Assembly (NCBI RefSeq): GCF_026914185.1
Contig: NC_070566.1
Location: 2,046,001-2,110,000 of the forward strand
Source: Puccinia triticina
Lineage: Eukaryota > Basidiomycota > Pucciniomycetes > Pucciniales > Pucciniaceae
Reading direction: 5' to 3'
DNA: 64,000 nt
In this document: piece after piece, positions 1 to 9,407 of the stretch
How positions within the stretch are numbered: position 1 is the stretch's first letter
Layout of the letters: every line of letters starts with the position of its first letter
Translations under genes and position numbers: made by a program
Notes under the pieces: model-generated
What the model was told of the DNA's origin: nothing
Seen by the model: only the letters and a program-made list of their open reading frames with translations
The model's database searches: none

Positions 1-354
1 GATATATTGAATAATGTTCTTTGGGGAATTCAGTTGAGAAGACGGGCGCTGGTATATAAGAGTGAAAAAAATGGCGTCAAAACTACTATTCAAGGGTCGA
101 TGACACTGGAAAGAGATGACTCGGGTAATTTTATCTAGCTAATCAGAGCAATCTAATGTCCAAGATCCTGAGAAGAGAAGTGAAGTGGGGTATAAGTGAA
201 AGAAGCAAGCAGAGCGGAATTCCGGGATTTCATCTTTGAAGGTATAAATAATCTAGTGAAATGGTTGTCCATATAAATATTCGTAGTGTAGAATGATAAA
301 CCCAAACTACACTGTTTTTGTGTTTTTTGAAAAGAAGAGGAAAAACTCTCTAAC
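1..354. other. Gene-free left edge
   Basis: No coding region is supported here. The stretch is AT-rich and lies downstream of the stop codon of the minus-strand gene that follows, so it probably holds that gene's 3' untranslated region and terminator. Short open frames have no family resemblance. Confidence 0.5.
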
Positions 355-1731
355 TTAAATGGCGGCTTGGTCGACTTCAAAGGACAAGCTAATTTCCATC
401 AAACGATCGCTAGCCTTCTCCCAGGATTGTTTCAAGATCGGAAACGAGGTCTCCAAGCGTAATTCGTTCGAATCGCCGAGGATTTTGGCCATGAAGGGGA
501 CGAGACGAGATTCCAGAATGGTCAGAGTGGTGCCCATGGCCTCTCGGAGGTCGGCGATTAAACTCCGAATCTCATTTTGACGATGGATGCGCATTGCTTC
601 AGCTGTCCGAGTAAGGAGGGGCAAGAGGCTGGATAGGTCCTCTAGAGACATATAGATCAATTCCGTGGCCTCGTTCAGCTCCTTCATCGTCACCGAGTTG
701 AGCTCGACATCCAGTGCGCCTGCTCGTCGTTTTTTCGCGATTGATTTGGAGGTTTTCTTGGCCAAGATTCTTGCTAGTTTGACGAGTGGCATGGCTGCGT
801 TGGCCGCTTGAAGTTGAACTAGTGAGTCTCTTGAAACGTCATTTCTCGCGTTGATATTCGTGTTATCGTTCGGATCGGCCTCCGGTGCCGATTGAATCGC
901 GGGGGTGGTTAGGCCAGCCAACTCTTGTAGGACGGTATCGGATGAGCCTGATGCGAGGTTCCAAGCTCCTTGGACCATATCCCAGTCGGATTGTCGGTAC
1001 CAATCGATCGTTATGTCGATTGTCTTTAGGGCATCAGCTATGACCGAATGAACCTTGTCCCTCACGAACATTCCTTTCCTCCAAATCGGAGCATCTTCCC
1101 AAATAATCGTTGCAACAGCACAGAATTGGAGAAAGAGGAGAAGATGTATGAATAGCCCCCTAGCGATAACGCTCCCGACCAGAATTTTGATTTGCTTCTG
1201 AAGATGAGAGGATCGAAAGATTTTTAAGTTCTGTAAGCCATAATCGTGCTCCTCGTCCGGTAGGGGTGATTGGAGAGTGAGGGCGGCGGTGCAAGATAAA
1301 GTGCTCTCTATGACTCTATCAAGATCTGTTAAGATTAATTGGGTTGGCCCGACGTTCGGTTCTGTCATCCCCCTGGGGATGATTAGCTCGAGTGAGGTCA
1401 AGAGGGAGGTGAGGTGGTTTTTGATCGAAGGCAGAAGGTCCGATTCCAATTTCTCCAAGATTTCCGCTTTCCCGGCCATATCCTCGATCTTCAGACTTCG
1501 ATCATTGTTGGCTGGCAAAACGTGCTCGGGTTCGAGGCTGTATTTCTCAAGCCACCCGTCTATCAGAGTGGCGAGGGCCTCTGTATAGAAGTGAAGAATC
1601 GCTGATGAGCGATACATACTGCTCGTTTGATGGATCGGATCGAAGCTGTATCTCGACTCACCAATCTCATGTGTCCTTTGATATCGTTGACGGCTCTCCC
1701 TAGGATTGTGAGGATTCACAGTATTTTCCAT
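355..1731 (-). CDS. Rust lineage-specific helical protein (single exon)
   Basis: An uninterrupted 458-residue frame runs from ATG at 1729-1731 to TAA at 355-357. I recognise no enzyme domain. The protein is rich in Leu, Glu and Ile, with long predicted helices. A hydrophobic stretch (GLFIHLLLFLQFCAVATII) lies near residues 192-210 and could be a buried helix or a membrane segment. Near residues 318-340 is a basic patch, KLARILAKKTSKSIAKKRR. The general pattern (helical N-terminus, LVKLAR followed by K-rich sequence, leucine-rich C-terminus) resembles a large uncharacterised family that I associate with Puccinia genomes; this is recall, not a search. There is no signal peptide. Coding integrity over 1.4 kb argues that it is real. 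The 187 bp between its ATG and the MITE at 1919 would hold the promoter. Confidence 0.7.
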   Translation of the reverse strand: MENTVNPHNPRESRQRYQRTHEIGESRYSFDPIHQTSSMYRSSAILHFYTEALATLIDGWLEKYSLEPEHVLPANNDRSLKIEDMAGKAEILEKLESDLLPSIKNHLTSLLTSLELIIPRGMTEPNVGPTQLILTDLDRVIESTLSCTAALTLQSPLPDEEHDYGLQNLKIFRSSHLQKQIKILVGSVIARGLFIHLLLFLQFCAVATIIWEDAPIWRKGMFVRDKVHSVIADALKTIDITIDWYRQSDWDMVQGAWNLASGSSDTVLQELAGLTTPAIQSAPEADPNDNTNINARNDVSRDSLVQLQAANAAMPLVKLARILAKKTSKSIAKKRRAGALDVELNSVTMKELNEATELIYMSLEDLSSLLPLLTRTAEAMRIHRQNEIRSLIADLREAMGTTLTILESRLVPFMAKILGDSNELRLETSFPILKQSWEKASDRLMEISLSFEVDQAAI

Positions 1732-1918
1732 TGTGCTATGTAGCTGTTCTTGCTGACCGCCAGTCTGGACTCTGAGGGGTGTGGCGTGGGAAGGCTGACA
1801 TCAGCTGCCATCACGGCCGCGCCCCAGCCCCCGGGAGATATGTACATTCCCCGAACCTTAAACGATGCAGATCAAGTGGCCACCATTCTTCCCGTGCAAT
1901 CGTATACATACATACATA

Positions 1919-2079
1919 TATGGTATTCAAAATTGCATATGCCACTGTTTACATAAAATCATAAAGCCCATTTTGGCTGGGAGATGTCAGCGTGCATAAA
2001 ACTTAAAGTGACATCTCCCAGCCAAAATTGCAGTTTATGATTTTATGTAAAAAAATCTTATGCAATTTTGAATACCATA
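1919..2079. mobile_element. Hairpin MITE, copy 1 (TA target site)
   Basis: The element is almost one perfect palindrome. The 5' end TGGTATTCAAAATTGCATA is matched exactly by the inverted 3' end, and inner arms (CATAAAATCATAAA with TTTATGATTTTATG; GGCTGGGAGATGTCA with TGACATCTCCCAGCC) continue the stem to a loop near 1990-2005. TA dinucleotides at 1919-1920 and 2078-2079 flank it, as expected for Tc1/mariner-type insertion. A second copy is at 21826-21997. It encodes no protein. Confidence 0.85.
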
Positions 2080-2210
2080 ATAGGACCCTCGCAGATGGCG
2101 CTTTATGGCGAAAAAGTCTAGGCCCCGTTTGGCACCCATGATGTTATGTAATAACCACCGCTTTTCTATAACCGGGCCTCACTGAGGCCCATATTGTATC
2201 ACTCGCATGT

Positions 2211-2461
2211 TAATAGAGCCTGACAATGAGAATATGTATTTCGAGTGAAATGAACAACGGGAATGTATGAGAATATACAACAAAGGAGGGAACACAAGGT
2301 CTATATATACATGCTATTATGTAGTATGTATGTAATAGAGAGAAAGCTGTCTAGTCGAGGAAACATGGGAAAGTCCCATGTCTACTGTAAGTCATGACAT
2401 ATGACTTACCATGGACACGTAGAATGTAACGTAATGGTACATTACGTATCATACTACAACA
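2211..2461 (-). repeat. Copia 3' LTR
   Basis: This 251-bp copy matches 7470-7720 base for base by eye. In element orientation it follows the RNase H coding end and the polypurine tract. Target duplication CATGT adjoins it at 2206-2210. Confidence 0.95.
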
Positions 2462-5400
2462 CCCCCCCACTCGACGAGACCGCTCCGATAGCCACTCGGG
2501 CCTGGTATTGATGGGTCATGGGCGGCAGGTTCTTTGTAAAAATGTCCGCAAACTGGTTTTTTGTGTCGACCCAGGAGAGCGTTACTTGTTTTCGAAAAAG
2601 AGCTTGATTCGTGATGTAGAACTCGCAATCAGTGTGCCGAGTGCGTTTGTTAGATGCCTCATCCAAACATATCTTCACGGCTGCCTGATTGTCACAGAGC
2701 AGATGTCCTGTAGGTTCTGAACCGGTCATATCCGTAATCAGATGGCGTATCCAGAGTAACTGTTTCGTACCATGGCCCAGAGCCATATACTCGGCATGTG
2801 CAGTTGACGATGCTATGGTGGCCAGTCAACGTGCCACCCAGTGTATGGGACACCCGTGAAACAGAACCAGAATCCCGTAGTTAGAGCGGGAAAATTCTCC
2901 CCCCCAATTTGCATCCGCAAAGCAAACAAGTCGGGGGCTAGAGGGTTTTGGTTTGAGGAACAACTGTTGGTCTCTGGTGGCCGCTACATAATTCACAAGG
3001 TGCTTAAGACACTTCCAGTGCTCTGTACCAGGGCACTTGGAGAAACGGGATAGAAAATTCACACCGAACGTGATATCCGGACGCGATCCAGCGGAGAGAT
3101 AACTCAAGAAACCAAGAACAGAAAGATGCTTAGAAGGGTCTAATCCCGGACCGTCGTTGCAGGATAATGGTAGATTTCCTACCGGAAGGGGTGTCTTGGC
3201 ATGACTAGCACCGTCCCAGTGTAAGGAGAGTAGCTTAGATACCAGTTTAGGTTGACCAAGACTGAAACCAGAAGAGTCACGAGACACCTTGAGCCCGACG
3301 ATGTCGGACAGCGAAGAGGACCATTTAATTTCCAAGCTGTCCAATAGAGCCAATTCCAGGTCCCGGAGGATCTGAGGGGAGGACCCAGTGACGATCCCAT
3401 TGTCCACGTGTATCCATATAACGGAAGGGCCACCACGTTTGCAAAGGACATAGACGCTGTTATTGAACTGTGAACTTTCATAACCAAGTCCGCTGAGAGT
3501 CGCCGACAAGTGCTGCCACCAACAGCGCGCCGCCTGACGTGTACCATAAAGGGCTTTGTGTAGTAAACAGGTGTGTCCTGCGGCGACTTCGAGACCTTCA
3601 GGAGGAGCGACCCAAACCTCTTCATCTATAGGAGAGTTAAGGTAGGCGGCCACAAAGTCAAACGTGTGAACCGGCCAACCATTCATGGCTGCAATCGATA
3701 ATACAAGGCGCATGGAAACAAACGTAGCCGTAGGAGCAAATGTTCCGTTGAAGTGCTCCCCTTCTACCTGCGCGAAGCCCTTCGCCACATACCAAGCCTT
3801 GAAGCGGAGTACAACACCAGTTGCCAAAAGTTTTCTGGCAAATACCCATTTAGCACGTAGTATTTTAGTACCCTTTGGAACCGGTTTGATCGACCAAACA
3901 CCCAGTCGACGGAGATTTGACAGCTCTTCCTGTATAGCAGCGAGCCATTTCGTGCTGTCTACATCCTTTGTCGCTTGCTTAAAGGTAGTGGGGACCAATG
4001 CGTCCAGGATTTCTGGCGTGGAATTACAGATGAAATCAACCATTTCGTCTTGTGACTGAACAAGTTCCTCATCTTCGAAACTTCCCAGTTGCAGAACTAG
4101 GGTATCCGCAAAAGAGAAACTAGGGGATGATGAGATAGAACTAGGAAAATCGGGAAAGGTAGCTATTGCCGAGTGGCAAAACGACCCGAGATCTGGAACC
4201 CAAAAGCCCCAACCTTTCGAATCAGGGAGGTAAAAAACGGCATATCCTCGTAGGGCACGGTCGTCTAGTTTACGTTGTTTCTCGGCGGGTACGTGGACAA
4301 AAGCTAAAGAACCAAACGGCCAAAGGCGATCGACGTTTGGTTTAATACCAAACAATTTTTTGAAAGGGGTCATGTCACCACTAGCCACATTAGGAATACG
4401 GTTAAGTGTATAACAGGCCCATACGAAAGCCAAACCCCAGAATTCTTTGGGGAGCGTGCTGTCCAGTAGAATGGTGCGGCCCATGTCTTGGAGAGTACGA
4501 TTAAACCGTTCAATAGTGCCATTTTGGTAGTGATGGTACACGACCGATCTCTCAGTGGTGATCCCTTTAGCTGCTAAGAAATCGCCTAGAACCTTGCTGT
4601 TAAACTCCCCGCCATTATCAGAACGCAAAATTTTTAAACAACAACCTGTACGCCGTTCAAGACGTAAGATGGTGTCTTGAAGTACACCGCAGGCCTCGCT
4701 CTTCTTTACCAAAACCTTGACTTCAGCGTAGCCCGAACCGATATCACGTATAGTTATAACATATAGGCTGCCGCCGAGTGCCGGGAGCTCAAAAGGTCCC
4801 ACTAAATCCACGTTCCAAGCGTCCATCGGTTGGAAATCGCGACGATCAGAAGTCAACGTGTTTTGGTTCACGCTCTTTGAGATCATGCAGGAGGAGCATT
4901 GAATGTCCCCTCGAGGAAGTGTTTTAGGGAGGCCCAAAGCCACACCGAGCGCCATCATTCGTCAAATAGTCCTGAGACTTGCATGCCCAAAACGTCGATG
5001 GACATGCAGGAGTAAAGATTCATCTGCAGTTAAATGCGGCATCTCAAAAGGTCGAGACGTCGCAATGGGAACAGAAAATTCGAAAGGAACAGTGTCTTTC
5101 TTCACGGTAACAACAGATGCATCAACAGGCGGTGTGATTGACAAAACAGGACAACCTTGGCCGGACATAGGAGATGCGACAGATGGAGAAGGAATAACAA
5201 CAGGTGGAAGACGAGGGACAGACGGAGTAACGACAGAGTTTGTTGGAGACACAACAGCATTCGCAGAAGGAACAATGGAGGAAGCAGACATAGACAATTG
5301 AGGGGAAACAAAAGAGTGTAACAGAGCCGGGAGGTCCCATTTCCTGGAAATGGGATTGAGAGATGAGTGAGTCCAGAAGTGGCGACCCTGAGATATGTAA

Positions 5401-7214
5401 AACGAGTCGTCTCGAAATGAGAGGGAAAATCCGGCCAATCGCAAAGCTGCCGGCAAAATGAGCGTGTGTGCTGCATCAGGGCAGTACAAAACCTCATGAA
5501 TCAGTGTAGGGGTTGAACTTGCCCCCGGGAAAGTCAGCGTTCCCTTTGCTGTAATGAAACGAGCGGGGCCATTAGTGGCTACTCGCAGGGGGATAGGCTT
5601 GCTAAGAAGCGTGAAGTTTGTGAGAGCTAACCTGTCACCGGTCAGGTGATGAGTTGCTCCGGTGTTGAAAATTGCGGGACTGTCTGTGTAGGGGGCCGGG
5701 GATGCAGCTGTGAACGATAAATTGCCAAAAGAAGGCTGAGGAGCAACGACATCGCAATCCATCTCAAACATTTGAGCCGATGGTTGCATGTTGTTTGTTG
5801 GCGCGTCTTGAGGCATTGCAAACAACTGAGGGGCAGGTTGCATGTTGAACATCGCAGGTGGTTCTTGAGGCATGGCGTACATTTGCGGTGCCGGTTGCAT
5901 GACAAACATCTGGGGCGCTTTGGGCGGGATCTCAGCCGAAGCTTCACGTGCTGCAGGCCGGGGTTGATAACCCTGTGGGTAAACAGGCCGATAATTATCA
6001 GCTGGTTGCCCCGGGACTGCCGGGCTATTACCGGTATGAACTATTGGCTGATAGAACTGTTGGAAACCATAACCGGCAACTGGCGGGGCTAAAATCGGAT
6101 AGTAAGCCTGGTACTGAGGCGTTTGCACACGGTTCTGAGTCTGATGATTGACCACCAAGGACTTTGGAGCTGATTCTGGAGGAACAGGACAATCACTGAT
6201 TAGATGGCCGCTGGAACCGCATCGAAAGCAGTGTCTGACTTGAGAAGGCGAATTCTTGAATTTCGTAGGTCGAGCGGCCATCGTGTAGACATTATCCGGA
6301 TGACTCTCGATGGAATTGTTGCGCAACACCGTAGGATTCGGTTCTGCTTCAAAAGTCGCAGGGGGTACCAAACCTCGATGAGCCGCCTCTCGACCACGGA
6401 CTTTTTCTTGACAGTCGTTTAATAAGTCAATCATTTCCACAAAAAGTAAGGGAATTTGACGGCGCGCCGCTAGCTCTTGATCGACTCTATAGTCGAATTC
6501 CTGCCGTAAGGGCAAACCTTGAGCAATAGAATCTTGCAGCATCATGCCAAAGATAGAATCCTGGGTTAAAGAGGCACCAGATTCTTTGAGGTCTAAAAGC
6601 CGACGACGGTAAGTGGCTGGAAGACTTTGGTCACATTTGATACTTTTCAAAGCAGCCCATCGGTTGATTTGAGCTGCACAACTGAATGTCGTAAATCGTC
6701 GCCGAATAGAGATCATTATAGCGTAACATGAATCCGCATGGTTGATATCTTCTTTGATCTCATCGGATAAGGCAATCCAAAAAATGACCCGTGCAATGTG
6801 GTCGACCTAATGTCGAGAGAAGTCTTCATAGTAATAGTTGCGGTAGTTGAGAGCGAAATCGGCTAGCTCTTCCATCTTGGTAAGCCAGGTACAAAAATTT
6901 GCGCCAGACGGTAACAGTTTCTTTGCGTCCGGAAACAGATGATATGCGTGCTTGATAATGTGGTCCTTGTTCTTCGGGTCCAAGGCGTACGCAAAATCTG
7001 GTCGTGGTGGTAAAGCTTCATCCTCTGGCAGGTTGACCCTAGGACCCGGTTGACAAGGTTCATCCCGAGGAGCTCTGACTGTATCGATATCATCGTCTGA
7101 GGAATTGCTGACAGTGACCCGTTTACCGGCCGCATTGCTGCTGGAGGCGGCTGCTGCTACTGCGTTGGAAGATCGGGTGGCGATGGAGCTTGGGGAACGA
7201 TTAACGGGAGCCAT
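2454..7214 (-). pseudogene. Copia Gag-Pol polyprotein with three in-frame stops
   Basis: One 1,587-codon frame runs from ATG at 7212-7214 to a stop at 2454 that lies inside the LTR, with no frameshift. It is interrupted by TAG at 6807-6809, TGA at 4959-4961 and TGA at 2826-2828. In order: Gag; zinc knuckle CFRCGSSGHLISDC (about 6190-6240); protease; GAG-pre-integrase (LHVHRRFGHASL, about 4970-5005); integrase with its D, D and E positions (NVDLVGP, RSDNGGEF, GTIERFNR); RT; RNase H (about 2480-2880). Two active sites look dead: the protease triad reads N-T-G instead of D-S/T-G (near 5680), and the RT motif reads H-V-D-N instead of Y-V-D-D (near 3405). The copy therefore cannot have moved using its own proteins, despite identical LTRs. 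Confidence 0.9.
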
Positions 7215-7469
7215 AATGAAGAGAGTTTATCGAGTATAGAAGAGGGTGAAAATTGACGATAAAACAAAGTAACACTAAGACGGTATAAACACAAAACACA
7301 CTGATATCCACACTAGGATTTACACTCAACGACTATCACACTGATACACACAATACTAAGCACTAACTTTAGATGATGACTATAAACTTTCTTTGAAAAA
7401 AACTACTTGTAAGACTCTGTATAACGTTTTGAACTTGTTTATAAGATGCGAGAAGAATTGCTCATAACC

Positions 7470-7720
7470 TAATAGAGCCTGACAATGAGAATATGTATTT
7501 CGAGTGAAATGAACAACGGGAATGTATGAGAATATACAACAAAGGAGGGAACACAAGGTCTATATATACATGCTATTATGTAGTATGTATGTAATAGAGA
7601 GAAAGCTGTCTAGTCGAGGAAACATGGGAAAGTCCCATGTCTACTGTAAGTCATGACATATGACTTACCATGGACACGTAGAATGTAACGTAATGGTACA
7701 TTACGTATCATACTACAACA
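7470..7720 (-). repeat. Copia 5' LTR
   Basis: This LTR is identical to 2211-2461. In element orientation it is followed by GGTTATGAGC, a candidate tRNA primer-binding site, and a leader of about 255 bp to the Gag ATG. The CATGT duplication follows at 7721-7725. Confidence 0.95.
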
Positions 7721-7743
7721 CATGTTTGGCAAATTTGGAAAGT

Positions 7744-8121
7744 TACAGCAGTTCTGAGAAAGCTTGCGTTTCCGGACCTGCGATTCTGCCCCCCGAACTC
7801 GACTTCAACTTCAGCCACATCCCCCCTGTATTTTGGACAGCCCGGGTTGTACAGGGCTGTGGGGCCTGACTGGGCAGCCTGGTGCCCGGTCATGCCCGAC
7901 GGGCGCATGGGAGCGAAGGACCGCTGGACCCGAAATTTGACGAGGAGTCCAACGGTGCCACTCTCCAAAGCTAAAAGCTAGCTATCACAAAGATAGCTTT
8001 TGCACCAAATGCATGTTCCTGTATGGCAACGGCCATACAGGAGGCAATACAGGTGGCTGAAGTCGAGTTCGGGGGGCAAAATCGCAGGTCCAGAAGCGCA
8101 AGCTTTCTCGGAACTGCTGTA
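7744..8121. mobile_element. TA-flanked MITE with ~70-bp inverted termini
   Basis: Left arm 7746-7817 (starting CAGCAGTTCTGAGAAAGC) is repeated inverted at 8053-8119 with a few C/T mismatches and a 6-bp indel. TA flanks both ends (7744-7745, 8120-8121), as for Tc1/mariner-class transposition. The 374-bp element has no coding capacity. It lies in the right part of the Harbinger-like element. Confidence 0.8.
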
Positions 8122-8915
8122 TGTGGGTCATCACGACTTGCCTCATGACTCCTCATGATCCCCGCCATTTCCCATATAGTACCCCTGGGGGTGTATTTGG
8201 AGTCATATCGGCGCCCTTACACAACACCCCCCACCTTACAAGCTTTTCATCCATATTTGTTCAAGTCCCCTCATTGCCACCTCTACACTACACACACCAC
8301 GCAGCAAAAATTTTCCGGCACACTCGATCGACTTGCCTTGTCAGCCTTGCGCTCGGCCTTGCCCTTGACCTTGTCCACGACCTCTTGCCTGCCCCCTACG
8401 AGTGATAGGTGGTTGCCTGGGGCAGTGTCGGACTCCCCTCCCGCCTGCATTGTTGTAGGCAACATATTCTCTCCACATGTTCTCCGCAATCTCATCTCGC
8501 CATGCTAAATGCTCCACTCGATCTACAACGCTTTCTTCATCATCATCGTCGTCACCATTGTTTGAAGTTGGATCGTTCGGTCGTTCTGGAAAGTCTTGCC
8601 AGAACGAGCTGAGTTTGTTGATACGCTACCAAGTGAAGAATCTGATTCGGTGTCGGAGTCGGTCCCATTTCTTGGATTGCCAAGAGAGCTGTGCTGGTCT
8701 TCATCATCGAGGTGAGGTATAAGGCTGCTGAGATCCATAGTTATAATATTGTGCCGAGCCAAACAGTTTGTGCCTGATGGTTATGTGTGGAGTGTATGAC
8801 AGGATAGTCAGCCAAACGCTCGAGTTATGTTGAGATATATGAAATTCACGAGTGATGTTCATCACATTAGGTAAGTGTGTGACTTCACATAACATCATGG
8901 GTGCCAAACGGGGCC
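8122..8915. other. Right remnant of the Harbinger-like element
   Basis: No convincing gene. A 79-codon minus-strand frame (8523-8762) has an acidic Ser/Asp-rich stretch (DSDTESDSSLGS). This could be the degraded N-terminus of the lost transposase, since it lies just inside the inverted terminus, but no DDE motif is present to prove it. Confidence 0.35.
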
Positions 8916-8918
8916 CTA

Positions 8919-9407
8919 ATTATTACAGGCAATTCTAACTTTTTGGGGTTCAGTTCGAGGGGGCCCGCAGATCTCGACCGTAAGTACTTCGGGGTCACAA
9001 ATAATTAAAACAGGCTGCCAGCATATCTACACAAAATCAATCATAAAAAGAGTATCTGTAGGTACATATATGCACAACATTTTTTGTTTGTTTTCTTGGT
9101 TTACAAATAGACATACATCTACTTCAAATTAATAGATCAACTGAACAGTGAGAAAGAGTAACAAACCAACAACGAAGGATATAAGTACATCCTTGTCCTA
9201 AACCAACTGTGATCTCTACGATGATTTTGGAGAATGAGAGAGACGGAGAGAGAGAGAAAATAACCCATGATGTGTGACAGAGAGAAAGAGGTACATGAAA
9301 GGGAGGAGAAGCGAGTATGTAGCTCTAAAGTTGTTTATATTGGATGATCAGGTAAAGAAAGAGGGGGAGGGGTGCGAGGAATAACGGAGGGAAGAGGACG
9401 GGGGAAG
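8919..9407. other. Intergenic, 3' flank of the HECT ligase gene
   Basis: No gene seen. The AT-rich sequence contains purine-rich GAGA runs near 9220-9300. It lies downstream of the HECT gene's stop codon and probably holds its 3' UTR and polyadenylation signals. Confidence 0.5.

Larger units (their letters stand above)
2211..7720 (-). mobile_element. Ty1/Copia LTR retrotransposon, young but disabled
   Basis: The 5,510-bp element lies in minus orientation with 251-bp LTRs that are identical by eye, and a 5-bp CATGT duplication at 2206-2210 and 7721-7725. In element orientation each LTR starts TGTTGTAG and ends CTCTATTA, so it lacks the usual terminal CA. A polypurine tract (complement of 2462-2468) adjoins the 3' LTR, and GGTTATGAGC follows the 5' LTR as putative primer-binding site. 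Protein order is Gag, protease, integrase, RT, RNase H, which is Copia order. It inserted into the Harbinger-like element at 2121-8915. Confidence 0.95.
2121..8915. mobile_element. PIF/Harbinger-like non-autonomous DNA element hosting nested insertions
   Basis: The first 29 bases (starting GGCCCCGTTTGGCACCCATG) are repeated exactly in inverted orientation at the right end (8887-8915). A 3-bp CTA duplication flanks the element (2118-2120, 8916-8918). GGCCCCGTTTGG termini with a 3-bp duplication are typical of Tourist/Harbinger elements, though their usual target is TWA. After removing the Copia insertion about 1.3 kb remains, including a TA-flanked MITE. No DDE transposase or Myb-like ORF survives, so the element is a deletion derivative or a MITE-like relic. 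Confidence 0.8.
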
